From Ralstonia thomasii (GTDB taxonomy: Bacteria > Pseudomonadota > Gammaproteobacteria > Burkholderiales > Burkholderiaceae), in assembly GCF_958405895.1 (NCBI RefSeq), contig NZ_CATZAR010000005.1: a stretch of DNA of 64,000 bases, one strand, 5' to 3'. The stretch's first letter is position 1, and each line of letters starts with the position of its first letter. Shown here one piece after another: positions 4,867 to 13,010 of this stretch. The translations under genes were made by a program, and so were the position numbers. Below the pieces are notes generated by a model. That model ran no database searches. It worked only from the letters and a program-made list of their open reading frames with translations, and was not told the origin of the DNA.

Positions 4867-6252
4867 ATGAAGCTCAACACCGTCGCAGCTTCGACCCCTA
4901 CGTACACGCATGAAGATGTTCTTGCCTCGCTGCACGTGAAGCCGATCGACCGGCTGCGCCGCACGGTGATGGCATGCCTTCTATGGGAATCGCAGTTCTA
5001 CGAAAGCGGCGAGAGTATTGCCGACCGCATCAAGAGCCTCGTTTCTCAATGCGACGTGCAGGAAGTCGCTGACCTGGCCATCAAGGCTCGCGAAGACATG
5101 AAGCTTCGCCATGCGCCCCTTCTCCTGGTACGTGAGCTTGCACGTCATCAAGGCGCAGGCTCGATCGTCGGGCGCACCCTCACTCGCGTCATTCAGCGCG
5201 CCGACGAGATCGGCGAGTTCCTGGCGATGTACTGGCAGGACGGCAGGTGCCCGGTGAGCAAGCAAGTGAAGCTTGGCTTGGCCGGTGCATTCCGCAAGTT
5301 CGATGCTTATCAATTCGCCAAATACGACCGTGACACAACGGTAAAGCTGCGCGACGCGCTGTTTCTATCGCACGCCAAGCCGCAGGACAACGATCGTCAC
5401 TACACGCGTCATGAGCGTGCGACTGAGCGTCGTCTCAATGCAACGCCGAAGCTGTCCCATGATGAGGCTCTGTATCGCCAGATCGCAGAACGCACGCTGC
5501 CGGTACCGGATACCTGGGAAGTTGCGCTGTCTGGCGGCGCGGATAAGCGCGAGACGTTTGAGCGGCTTCTGGCCGAGAACAAGCTCGGCTACCTGGCGCT
5601 TCTGCGCAACCTGCGAAACATGGCAGATGCCGGCGTTCCTGCTGAGCTCGTCACTAAACATCTGATCGCTGGCGCTGCAAAGTCCAAGGCGCTCCCATTC
5701 CGCTTCGTGGCCGCAGCTCGTGCCGTTCCACAATGGGAACCGTTCGTCGACGCCGCAATGCTGGAGGCAATGCATGGCATGCCGAAGCTGGCCGGCCGCA
5801 CGAACCTCTTGGTCGATGTTTCCGGCTCGATGGACTCGCGTCTATCGGAGAAGTCCGATCTCAACCGTATCGATGCTGCATCGGCCCTTGCTGTGCTTGT
5901 GCGTGGTATCTGCCCCGAAGTGCGCGTCTTCACATTCTCCAACTCGGTTGTCGAGGTACCGCCGCGCGTGGGGATGTCGCTGATCGATGCAATTGCACGC
6001 TCTCAACCTCACAGCGGCACGTATCTCGGTCGAGCCGTCCAGGCAGTCAACAGCGCTGCACCTGGAGCCGAACGCACCATCGTCATCACTGACGAGCAGT
6101 CGCACGATGTCGTCGGTGCACCAGGTGGCCGCGGCTACATGATCAACGTGGCCTCCTACCAGCACGGTGTTGGCTACGGCGCCTGGACGAAGATCGACGG
6201 TTTCAGTGAGTCGGTGGTGCGCTTTATTCAAGAAGTCGAGCAGGAGGTCTGA
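4867..6252 (+). CDS. rsr: Ro60-family TROVE protein (bacterial Rsr)
   Basis: This 461-aa protein has an N-terminal TROVE/HEAT-repeat region (about residues 15-300) and a C-terminal von Willebrand A domain. The metal-site motif is DVSGS (317-321), in LLVDVSGSMDSRL, with a later ITDEQS. Ro proteins form a ring that binds misfolded RNAs in the hole and Y RNAs on the outside; bacterial Rsr works with exoribonucleases in RNA decay and rRNA maturation. Three Y-RNA-like genes lie immediately upstream, giving a complete Ro-Y RNP locus. It is somewhat shorter than the usual 520-540 aa. No rtcB or rtcA is present. Confidence 0.88.
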   Translation: MKLNTVAASTPTYTHEDVLASLHVKPIDRLRRTVMACLLWESQFYESGESIADRIKSLVSQCDVQEVADLAIKAREDMKLRHAPLLLVRELARHQGAGSIVGRTLTRVIQRADEIGEFLAMYWQDGRCPVSKQVKLGLAGAFRKFDAYQFAKYDRDTTVKLRDALFLSHAKPQDNDRHYTRHERATERRLNATPKLSHDEALYRQIAERTLPVPDTWEVALSGGADKRETFERLLAENKLGYLALLRNLRNMADAGVPAELVTKHLIAGAAKSKALPFRFVAAARAVPQWEPFVDAAMLEAMHGMPKLAGRTNLLVDVSGSMDSRLSEKSDLNRIDAASALAVLVRGICPEVRVFTFSNSVVEVPPRVGMSLIDAIARSQPHSGTYLGRAVQAVNSAAPGAERTIVITDEQSHDVVGAPGGRGYMINVASYQHGVGYGAWTKIDGFSESVVRFIQEVEQEV

Positions 6253-6253
6253 C

Positions 6254-6580
6254 ATGAAGACCATCGAGATCAAAGGCTGGATCTTTGCTGAGCCGAACGA
6301 GTGGGACGGGACCCTTCAGTACAAATTCAGTTCGATTGACTATGAGGCCTGGGCGAAAAACGGTGACGCTCACTATGGCCGATATACCAAGGTGGCTGAA
6401 CACACGATCGTTGCAGAAGTGAAAGATGACGTCGACCCAGCTGCAGCCATGATCAAGGCACTAGAGGCAGAGCGTGAAGCTCTACGCGCCGCCTTCACCC
6501 TGAAGGTCGCATCTATCAACGAGAAGATCAGCAAGCTGCAAGCGCTTCCATTCAACTCCGCAGAAGTCGTGGAGGCCTGA
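6254..6580 (+). CDS. Phage protein, 108 aa, unknown function
   Basis: ATG 6254 follows the Ro stop by one base, with the ribosome-binding site AGGAGG inside the end of the Ro gene. The N-terminal half looks beta-rich (IKGWIFAEPNEWDGTLQYKF). The C-terminal half is a coiled-coil-like helix (MIKALEAEREALRAAFTLKV). Tight coupling suggests a role connected to the Ro protein or the following nuclease, but no family is recognised. Confidence 0.6.
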   Translation: MKTIEIKGWIFAEPNEWDGTLQYKFSSIDYEAWAKNGDAHYGRYTKVAEHTIVAEVKDDVDPAAAMIKALEAEREALRAAFTLKVASINEKISKLQALPFNSAEVVEA

Positions 6581-6581
6581 C

Positions 6582-7067
6582 ATGGTTGTCGCATCTGACG
6601 TTAAGCACGTAGCCGCCAAGTTCCGTGCATTCCTCACTGAACGTGGTGCGGAGGTCCTGAAGCCGACAAGCGAGTGGGAACTTATTCGCTTCAACTGTGC
6701 GGCCGGTGTCGCCATTGTCTACACCGATGCTCGTGGGCGTACCACCTTTACTGGTGAGTCGCTAGCTGCATGGAACGCATTCTGCAGCAGCGGCGCATGG
6801 AAAGCAGGCGTTGCCAAAACGCGTAAGAAGCGCAGCCCAGTTGTGCAGACGCTTCTCGATCGCGACGGCGATTGCTGTTTCTACTGCTGGAAGGTCATGG
6901 AACCCACCGATCAAAGCGTCGAGCACTTGGTGCCGGTTGTTCATGGTGGCCCCAACCACATTAGCAATCTCGCGCTCGCTCACCGCCATTGCAACGCGGC
7001 CGCAAGACATCTTAGCGCGATGGAAAAGATTCGGCGCCGTGAGCGCGCAAAGCCGGTAGGAGCCTGA
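6582..7067 (+). CDS. HNH endonuclease
   Basis: This 161-aa protein carries a C-terminal HNH fold. CFYCWKVM provides a zinc-type C..C pair, EHLVPVVHGG carries the His of the first HNH segment, and NHISNLALAHRHCNAAA carries the Asn and the final His. HNH enzymes nick or cut DNA, sometimes RNA, with a divalent metal. The N-terminal 80 residues are of unknown fold. It lies one base after the previous gene. Options include a homing-type nuclease, a host-DNA nuclease or part of the RNA-handling neighbourhood. Confidence 0.8.
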   Translation: MVVASDVKHVAAKFRAFLTERGAEVLKPTSEWELIRFNCAAGVAIVYTDARGRTTFTGESLAAWNAFCSSGAWKAGVAKTRKKRSPVVQTLLDRDGDCCFYCWKVMEPTDQSVEHLVPVVHGGPNHISNLALAHRHCNAAARHLSAMEKIRRRERAKPVGA

Positions 7068-7069
7068 TC

Positions 7070-7447
7070 ATGAAGAAGATCTCCCTGATTTTGATCGCTG
7101 CAGCTGCCCTTTCTGCATGCAGTCGCGATGCAGATGTGGCATCTCAAAACCTGTCGGTTGCGGCTGACAACTTCCAGATCAACCGCAGGATCGTGTTCTA
7201 CAACGGCATCACTGGCGAGTACATGCTCACCATTGAAGGCCTGTGCTCGAAGGACAACACAAGCACGGAGAGGACGCTGGCGATCGTCTGCAAGACCGGC
7301 CCCGCTTCCTACAAGAAGCACTTCCTCGGCCTATCGAACAACGTCACGTACTTCATCGAACAGATCGAAGGCGCCAACGTCAGCGCCTATCACTACAAGG
7401 TCATCTTCAAGCCTTCCGTGATCGTGCCAGACATTGAAGTTCGATAG
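7070..7447 (+). CDS. Phage lipoprotein (beta-sandwich type)
   Basis: The 125-aa product begins with a lipoprotein signal peptide, MKKISLILIAAAALSAC, with lipobox LSAC. The mature part is beta-rich and contains two cysteines likely to pair (EGLCSKDN and AIVCKTG). Its pattern resembles the small beta-sandwich lipoproteins common in Burkholderia and Ralstonia phages. It should be anchored in a membrane facing the periplasm. The role is unknown; exclusion of other phages is one possibility. Confidence 0.65.
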   Translation: MKKISLILIAAAALSACSRDADVASQNLSVAADNFQINRRIVFYNGITGEYMLTIEGLCSKDNTSTERTLAIVCKTGPASYKKHFLGLSNNVTYFIEQIEGANVSAYHYKVIFKPSVIVPDIEVR

Positions 7448-7463
7448 ACCACGGGAGACCGTC

Positions 7464-7709
7464 ATGCACATCACAGACACCCAAGCCGCAGAGCGCCAGG
7501 CCGAACATGCCAACGGATCTGTTTCGGCAGCCATCACGCTCGCTCGGGCTGCGCGAGTCATCGAAGCGCTTCTTGAGAATGCCGCCTTCGATGGCAGCAC
7601 GGTGCTTCTGCAGTTCAAGAACAGTGGCCAAGCATTCGAGATCGTGCGCGAAGCCCGTGAGGCGATCAAGGCAGCCCGCCACATTTTGACAGGGGTGAAG
7701 CCGTGCTGA
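7464..7709 (+). CDS. Small phage protein, 81 aa, unknown function
   Basis: The start is ATG 7464, with GGGAGA nine bases upstream. An upstream GTG/ATG reading through the previous gene's end is less likely. The protein is mainly alpha-helical (SAAITLARAARVIEALLENA) with a short beta pair (GSTVLLQFKNSG). Its TGA overlaps the next ATG. No family is recognised. Confidence 0.55.
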   Translation: MHITDTQAAERQAEHANGSVSAAITLARAARVIEALLENAAFDGSTVLLQFKNSGQAFEIVREAREAIKAARHILTGVKPC

Positions 7710-7894
7710 TGAGCCACTACCGAACTCGAGACTACAGGACGGCGCGCACTTTGAACGAGGCAATGGGCCCGTACGCACAACTGAACGTTGAGCCAGCGCG
7801 TCACAGCTTCCGCAATTGGGCTTGGGCTATTGGCGTGGGCATCGCTGTCGGAGCCTACCTCTATCTAGTTGTCGCGATTCGCGCCAGCCTCTAA
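7709..7894 (+). CDS. Small phage membrane protein, 61 aa
   Basis: ATG 7709 shares bases with the previous stop (TGATGA); the GTG at 7703 is an alternative. A basic N-terminal half is followed by one transmembrane helix (WAWAIGVGIAVGAYLYLVVA) close to the C-terminus, so it is probably a C-tail-anchored inner-membrane protein. The function is unknown. Confidence 0.5.
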   Translation: MSHYRTRDYRTARTLNEAMGPYAQLNVEPARHSFRNWAWAIGVGIAVGAYLYLVVAIRASL

Positions 7895-7920
7895 CTGCCA
7901 GACTTCTCTTGGAGATCACC

Positions 7921-8199
7921 ATGACCGCAACCATTCAACCGTCGATCACGATGCAGCCAGTCGAGTCGTCGCAGATCCACAGCATCGGCCATGACCCGGC
8001 CACCAATGTGCTGGCCATTCGCTTCAAAAACTTCAAGGGCGAAGCCAGCAGCCTTTACCACTATCAGAACTTTACGCCCGAGCAATTCGAAGCATTCCGC
8101 AATGCAGAGTCGATCGGCTCGCACTTTGGCAAGCACATCAAGCCGTTCGATGACAAGTTTCCGTACAAGCGGATCGACCCGAAGCCGGAGCAAGTATGA
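7921..8199 (+). CDS. KTSC-domain protein
   Basis: This 92-aa product contains the KTSC pattern: SSQIHSIGHDPATNVLAIRF, then SSLYHYQNFTPEQFEAF, ending in an FGKHIKP segment. KTSC domains are small folds common in phages and near DNA or RNA enzymes; their activity is uncertain, with nucleic-acid or protein binding suggested. Its stop overlaps the ATG of the ERF gene (ATGA), so the two are translationally coupled, which points to a recombination-linked role. Confidence 0.7.
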   Translation: MTATIQPSITMQPVESSQIHSIGHDPATNVLAIRFKNFKGEASSLYHYQNFTPEQFEAFRNAESIGSHFGKHIKPFDDKFPYKRIDPKPEQV

Positions 8200-9026
8200 G
8201 CACCGCGACCGTGACCGATGTCACCGACATCGAAACGACCAGCATGCGGCACACCGAAGCATTGCCGGCACATCGCCAAGCTGGATCTATTGCCGTTACT
8301 ACGCCCGCCGATCTGCTGCGCATCGCAGTGGAAAGCAACGCTGACCTCGACCGTCTTGAGCGCCTGATGGAGTTGCAGGATCGCTGGGAGGCCAAAGAAG
8401 CCAAGAAAGCCTTCGACGCTGCATTCGCAGCCTTCAAGGCTGAAGCGGTCAAGATCATCAAGGGCAAGGACGTCACCGATGGTCCGCTGCGCGGCAGAAA
8501 GTACGCGGAACTGCATGACGTAGTCAACGCGGTGACACCTGCCCTCTCTAAGCACGGCCTGTCGTCCTCTTGGCGATTGACCAAAGATGACAAGGATTGG
8601 ATTGAGGTCACATGCTATCTGCGCCATGTCGCTGGCCACGAGGAAAGCGTTTCGATGGGCGGGCCGCCTGATACCGGCGGCGCGAAGAACGCGATTCAGG
8701 CACGGGCGAGCACGAAGTCGTACTTGGAGCGCTACACGCTGAAGGCGATCACCGGCCTGTCTGAGCAGAACGATGACGATGATGGTGCTGGCGGAGCCAG
8801 TGACGACCCGTCCGGCCATCGGGACCAGGGACGGGGCACCGGAAACCAATCCGGCGCCTCCTATCCGCAGGAGCGTTTCGACGCCAACAAAGATGCCTGG
8901 CGCGACATGGTCAAGGCTAAGAAGAAGACCCCAGCTCAGATGATCGCCTTCATCGAATCCAAGGGCGCCCAACTGACAGAAAACCAGAAGAACACCATCG
9001 ACTCGTGGGCACACGAAGACGACTGA
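8196..9026 (+). CDS. ERF-family single-strand annealing protein
   Basis: The 276-aa protein has an ERF core at about residues 30-185. It starts with LDRLERLMELQDRWEAKEAK, continues with YAELHDVVNAVTPALSKHGL, and includes a GGAKNAIQARASTKSYLERY helix. ERF proteins bind single-stranded DNA and anneal complementary strands, as lambda Bet does. The C-terminal tail is acidic, then Gly/Ser-rich, then a separate small helical segment (DMVKAKKKTPAQMIAFIESK). Directly downstream is its expected partner exonuclease, YqaJ. Confidence 0.85.
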   Translation: MSTATVTDVTDIETTSMRHTEALPAHRQAGSIAVTTPADLLRIAVESNADLDRLERLMELQDRWEAKEAKKAFDAAFAAFKAEAVKIIKGKDVTDGPLRGRKYAELHDVVNAVTPALSKHGLSSSWRLTKDDKDWIEVTCYLRHVAGHEESVSMGGPPDTGGAKNAIQARASTKSYLERYTLKAITGLSEQNDDDDGAGGASDDPSGHRDQGRGTGNQSGASYPQERFDANKDAWRDMVKAKKKTPAQMIAFIESKGAQLTENQKNTIDSWAHEDD

Positions 9027-9056
9027 TCTTTACCACGCGAACCACCGGAGCAACTG

Positions 9057-10688
9057 ATGAACATCGTGAACGTCGTGCAAGGCACTCCCAAATGGATGGC
9101 TCACCGCACGAACTTCTTCAATGCGAGCGACGCACCAGCGATGATGGGCATCTCGCCCTACAAAACCCGTTCAGATCTGCTGAAAGAATTGGCCAGCGGC
9201 ATTCGCCCCGAGGTCTCCGAAATCCAGCATGATCTCTTCAACGAGGGACATCGTTGCGAAGCTCTATACCGTTCGATTGCTGAACAAATCGTAGGTGACG
9301 AGCTATATCCGGTAGTAGGCACTGAAGGCAAGCTGTCGGCCTCGTTCGACGGCCTGACGATGTCAGAGGACACTGCATACGAGCACAAGCTGCTAAATGA
9401 TGAGCTGCGCGCTGCGTTCGACGATATCGACACCGTCTCTCCGGAACATCGTGATGCACAGGCTGGTCGGCTCCTGCCGATGTATCACCAGGTGCAGATG
9501 GAGCAGCAATGCATGGTCAATCAACAGTGTCGGCGCGTGCTGTTTGCTGCCTCTCGCTGGTCGCTCACCGGCGAACTGCTGGAAGAGCGCCATTGCTGGT
9601 ATTACCCGAATGCGGAACTGGCATCCAAGATCGAAGCCGGCTGGGGTCAGTTCGAAAAGGATCTGGCTACATATGAGCCCCAGCAGGTCGAACTGAAGCC
9701 TGCGGGCCGCACTCCTGAGACTCTTCCAGCCTTGCGTTTGCAAGTGACTGGCCAGGTGACCGCCAGCAACCTGACGGAGTTCAAAGAGCACGCGCTAGCC
9801 GTCTTCGCTGGCATCAATCGAGAACTGACTACGGACCAGCATTTCGCGGATGCAGAGAAGACCGTGAAATGGTGTGGTGAAGTGGAAAGCCGCTTGGCCG
9901 CTGCGAAGGAGCATGCGCTCAGTCAGACCGCCAGCATCGATCTCCTTTTCAAGACCATCGACGACATCAGCGCCGAAGCCCGTCGCGTGCGACTGGATCT
10001 GGACAAGCTGGTCACGAAGCGCAAGGCCGAGGTCAAGGACAACATCATCCTCAGTGGGAAGTCCGCCTACGAGCGCCACATCGCCGAACTGCAGAAGGAA
10101 ACCGGTGGCCCGTGGATTGTTTTGGGCGCTCCTGATTTTGCTGGTGCAGCGAAGGGGAAGCGCTCCGTGGCCAGCATTCAGGACGCTGTGGATACCGTGC
10201 TGGCAAACGCCAAGATTGAGGCCGATGCATCAGCCAAGCGCATCCGCGCAAATCTTGCATGCATCAAGGATGATGGCGCTGGCTACGAATTCCTCTTCGC
10301 CGACAAGCTGGCCCTGATCGGAAAGCCTATCGATGATCTACGCCTAGTGATCAAGACCCGCATCACCGAGCACAAGGCAGCTGAAGAGAAGCGTCTCGAG
10401 GAAGAGCGCGAACGCATTCGGCAGGAAGAGCAACAGAAGCTGCAGAGCGAAGCTGCTCAGAACACGCCAGTATCGGTAGCGGCAACTGCCCCAGCACCTC
10501 AGCCTTCATCAGTCCGCAAGACGGTCGTTGCCCCGGTGACCCAGATCACAAGAGCGCCGCGGCCTTCTTCGCGACCGTCCGATGTCGAGATCATCAATGC
10601 CCTGGTCAGCCTCTTCGAAAGCACTGAAGCAGAGGTGATTGGATGGCTGTGCGAGCTTGATTTCTCTCCCTTCGATCACGCCGCATAG
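9057..10688 (+). CDS. YqaJ-family viral exonuclease with long C-terminal extension
   Basis: The N-terminal domain (about 1-210) is a lambda-exonuclease-like PD-(D/E)XK fold: GTPKWMAHRTNFFNASDA at the start, FDG (97-99), EHK (109-111) and YHQVQMEQQCM. It should resect double-stranded ends to feed the ERF annealing protein. At 543 aa it is roughly twice the size of a simple YqaJ protein. The extension includes a long charged helix (AAEEKRLEEERERIRQEEQQ) and a Pro/Ala-rich linker before a short final domain. The extension may bind the annealing protein or a host factor. Confidence 0.85.
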   Translation: MNIVNVVQGTPKWMAHRTNFFNASDAPAMMGISPYKTRSDLLKELASGIRPEVSEIQHDLFNEGHRCEALYRSIAEQIVGDELYPVVGTEGKLSASFDGLTMSEDTAYEHKLLNDELRAAFDDIDTVSPEHRDAQAGRLLPMYHQVQMEQQCMVNQQCRRVLFAASRWSLTGELLEERHCWYYPNAELASKIEAGWGQFEKDLATYEPQQVELKPAGRTPETLPALRLQVTGQVTASNLTEFKEHALAVFAGINRELTTDQHFADAEKTVKWCGEVESRLAAAKEHALSQTASIDLLFKTIDDISAEARRVRLDLDKLVTKRKAEVKDNIILSGKSAYERHIAELQKETGGPWIVLGAPDFAGAAKGKRSVASIQDAVDTVLANAKIEADASAKRIRANLACIKDDGAGYEFLFADKLALIGKPIDDLRLVIKTRITEHKAAEEKRLEEERERIRQEEQQKLQSEAAQNTPVSVAATAPAPQPSSVRKTVVAPVTQITRAPRPSSRPSDVEIINALVSLFESTEAEVIGWLCELDFSPFDHAA

Positions 10689-10742
10689 CGGCACCTGATT
10701 TATCCACCATCCCGCTGCCCGTCTATTCCATAGGAGCCAACC

Positions 10743-11246
10743 ATGCTCGAAATCGACAACACCCTGGTGAAGATCCTGCACATCAACACGCGTAATGAGA
10801 AGCACGGTGACGAAAAAGTCCTGGGCGTCGACCTGAAGCTGCAGGTCAAGTTGTCGAATGACGAACTGGCGCAGTTCTCCCCGACGCTCAAGGCGAGCTT
10901 CTACCACAAGGATGAAGCCGTTCAAGGTGATCTGGTGACTGACGCCGGCCACCTTCCAAACCTCAAGAACCCGCAGCTCGGCGCGATCAAGTGGGCTGGC
11001 GACTACGAGAACCAGCGCCTGGAAATCCATCACGGCGTGCGCGCACAGGACGACATTGTTTTGTCCGACATCCGCGTGAACAAGTTCGTTCTGGACATGA
11101 AGGAAGGCGGCACGGTGTTCGTCACCTTCCGCGCGCAGATCCATCCCGACGAGAAGCAGACGGCCAAGATTCTCACGCTGCTCGACCAGGAGGTCCACAT
11201 GTCTCTGGTGTTCGAGGAACCGCCGGAGATGCGCGAAGCAGCGTAA
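10743..11246 (+). CDS. Phage protein of the recombination cluster, 167 aa, unknown function
   Basis: ATG 10743 follows AGGAG. The protein looks beta-rich with repeated charged strands (VLGVDLKLQVKLSNDEL; ENQRLEIHHGVRAQDDIVL; GTVFVTFRAQIHPDEKQTAK). It carries no motif I recognise. Its position after the ERF and YqaJ genes is where many phages encode a single-strand DNA-binding or nuclease-modulating protein, so a DNA-binding role is a reasonable but unsupported guess. The 130 bases after it hold no gene; the next start has GAGAGGAAATC ahead of it. Confidence 0.6.
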   Translation: MLEIDNTLVKILHINTRNEKHGDEKVLGVDLKLQVKLSNDELAQFSPTLKASFYHKDEAVQGDLVTDAGHLPNLKNPQLGAIKWAGDYENQRLEIHHGVRAQDDIVLSDIRVNKFVLDMKEGGTVFVTFRAQIHPDEKQTAKILTLLDQEVHMSLVFEEPPEMREAA

Positions 11247-11376
11247 CGATCAACGGGCGACTGCGGCGGGACAAGCCGAGTCCCAAACAAATGGCGTCGC
11301 TTCCAGTGACCGGGCGGCCGCAGTTTCCCACCCTATTCAGTAGCACCACAAGTACTACCCAATTCGAGAGGAAATC

Positions 11377-11985
11377 ATGAACTCAGTTGTGAATGGCATC
11401 GTTGTCCCGACCATCATCGGCACGTCGTGGGAAGGAGGTTTCTATGCTGGCCTGATCAGCTATGGCGGTGATGTCTATGCGCAGGTCACTGCCAACAAGG
11501 CCGAAGGCGAGCACAAGCCGGCAATCTGGCTGCCTGACTACACCGAGATCAAGGGCGCCGATAGCTTCTTCGATGGCCTGTCGAACACCAAAGCGATGGC
11601 CGAGGCCGGCAGCGAGATTGCGCAGTGGGCGCTTGAGTGCCGCATCGCTGGTTTTGACGACTGGGCCATCCCGGCTCGCGATCAGCTCGAGCTTCAATAC
11701 CGCGGTTTCAAGCCCACCGATGACGAGAACGATGTCTACCGATACGGCGATAACCCGAGCAGCCTGCCGCCTGGATATCCCTACACGATTCACCTGCCGG
11801 GACAAACGCCAGTCGAACTGTTCCGTGAAGGCGCTGCGGAGGCCTTCGAGGCCAGTTGGTATTGGTCAAGCACGCAGTTCTCGGCCTACGGCGCCTGGGG
11901 CCAGGGCTTCGACGATGGCTGCCAGGGCTACGCGACCAAGGACGGCAAGACCCGGGTTCGCCTCGTCCGCAGCATCAAACTTTAA
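11377..11985 (+). CDS. DGR target protein 2 (DUF1566/C-type-lectin-like)
   Basis: This 202-aa protein starts at ATG 11377. The N-terminal half has the DUF1566 layout (GGDVYAQVTANKAEGEHKPA, then a DDWAIPARDQLELQYR segment). The C-terminal part is YWSSTQFSAYGAWGQ and ends in RVRLVRSIKL. The variable region VR2 (11872-11969) forms the predicted ligand-binding loop of the lectin fold and ends 16 bases before the stop codon finishes. There is no signal peptide. DGR retrohoming is expected to rewrite up to 15 codons in VR2. The gene is 130 bases after the previous one and 53 before target 3. Confidence 0.88.
   Translation: MNSVVNGIVVPTIIGTSWEGGFYAGLISYGGDVYAQVTANKAEGEHKPAIWLPDYTEIKGADSFFDGLSNTKAMAEAGSEIAQWALECRIAGFDDWAIPARDQLELQYRGFKPTDDENDVYRYGDNPSSLPPGYPYTIHLPGQTPVELFREGAAEAFEASWYWSSTQFSAYGAWGQGFDDGCQGYATKDGKTRVRLVRSIKL
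11872..11969 (+). repeat. DGR variable region VR2
   Basis: The 98 bases align gap-free to template 13168-13265, starting at ACGCAG and ending at GTCCG. All 17 differences are at template adenines and include changes to G, T and C. Codons that read AAC in the template now read TAC, GGC, GAC or ACC, and two template TAC codons became TTC and TGC. Confidence 0.95.
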
Positions 11986-12038
11986 TCCTTCATTCATTTC
12001 GACGACTCAGGTCGAACCATCACGATCAAGAGGATCAG

Positions 12039-12629
12039 ATGAGCGAAATCACCATTCCCTTCCACGGCGGAAAGCTCGTGGTGCCCGAGAGCGAGGCTGC
12101 GCGCGCGTGGCTCGACAAGGTGCTCAGCGAGCCCATTTATCCCGCCAAGCTGAATATCAGCTTCCCTCCTGCGCTTGGCGAGTACTGGGCAGGAGAAGGC
12201 GGCATCTTTGCGGGTTTCATGCCGGACGGTATCGGCGGCCAGTATCCGCTCGTTGCATCGGTCGATGATTTCGACCCTGTCGAGTGGGGTTCCTATGGCC
12301 AGGATGAACCGGACGCCAAAAGCGACATTGACGGTCGCGCCAACACGCTGGCACTGATCGAGAGCAAGCACGATCACCCTGCAGCGCAGTTGGCTGTCGG
12401 CTACCAGAAGGACGGCCACAGCGACTTCTTCCTGCCGGCGCAGCGCCAGATCTCATTGTGCCGAGCGACGATCTCCGACAAGTTCGAGAAGGCTTGGTAT
12501 TGGACGTCTACGCAGTGCTCGGCCTACGGCGCCTGGGGCCAGCTCTTCAACGATGGCTGCCAGGGCGGCGCGCTCAAGGACGGCAAGTACCGGGTTCGCC
12601 TCGTCCGCAGATCGAACTTTAAGTTTTAA
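12039..12629 (+). CDS. DGR target protein 3 (DUF1566/C-type-lectin-like)
   Basis: The start is ATG 12039 (196 aa), with AGAGGATC upstream; longer frames run back through target 2. The architecture parallels target 2: a GEYWAGEGGIFAGFMPDGIG core, then HSDFFLPAQRQISLC, then WYWTSTQCSAYGAWGQ with the variable region, ending in RVRLVRRSNFKF. The first 100 residues differ from target 2, so these are diverged paralogues or distinct proteins sharing the variable domain. There is no secretion signal. The avd gene begins nine bases after the stop. Confidence 0.88.
   Translation: MSEITIPFHGGKLVVPESEAARAWLDKVLSEPIYPAKLNISFPPALGEYWAGEGGIFAGFMPDGIGGQYPLVASVDDFDPVEWGSYGQDEPDAKSDIDGRANTLALIESKHDHPAAQLAVGYQKDGHSDFFLPAQRQISLCRATISDKFEKAWYWTSTQCSAYGAWGQLFNDGCQGGALKDGKYRVRLVRRSNFKF
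12510..12607 (+). repeat. DGR variable region VR3
   Basis: The 98 bases are colinear with template 13168-13265. All 18 differences are at template adenines. Two AAC codons became CTC, which needs both adenines replaced; others became TAC or GGC. The 3' invariant segment is identical to the template and then diverges (VR CAGATC, template AATATC). Confidence 0.95.
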
Positions 12630-12638
12630 CCATTAATC

Positions 12639-13010
12639 ATGGCCGCCGCCAAACACCTACCTGTCTACAAGGTGGCTTATGACCTGTTCGGGGTTGTCAC
12701 CGGGGCTGTGCGGAACATGCCGCGCGACTTGAAGCAGATTGTCGGATCACGCCTCGCAAACGAGGCGATGGAAATCGTGATGCTGATATTTCGCGCCAAC
12801 TCAGCCGCCAACAAGGTGCCGCACCTCGATGACCTGCTCGAACGGCTTGAAGTGATCAACCTGTCGTTGCGCCTAGCGCATGACATGCAGCTGATTGGAA
12901 TCAAGCCGTACGCCGCAGCGATTGCACTTACGGATCAGGTTGGGAAACAGGTAGGTGGATGGCGTAAGCACTCCGCATCGTCGCCCGCTGCACCACGGTC
13001 AAGGCCGTGA
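12639..13010 (+). CDS. avd: Avd-like DGR accessory protein (four-helix bundle)
   Basis: The 123-aa protein is almost wholly alpha-helical: HLPVYKVAYDLFGVVTGAV, SRLANEAMEIVMLIFRAN, VPHLDDLLERLEVINLSLRL and a YAAAIALTDQVGKQVGGW helix, with a basic tail. This matches the bacterial accessory variability determinant / S23-like four-helix bundle, which forms a barrel-shaped pentamer in the Bordetella system. It binds the reverse transcriptase and template RNA, and is required for mutagenic reverse transcription. It lies directly between target 3 and the template repeat, the canonical order. Confidence 0.85.
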   Translation: MAAAKHLPVYKVAYDLFGVVTGAVRNMPRDLKQIVGSRLANEAMEIVMLIFRANSAANKVPHLDDLLERLEVINLSLRLAHDMQLIGIKPYAAAIALTDQVGKQVGGWRKHSASSPAAPRSRP

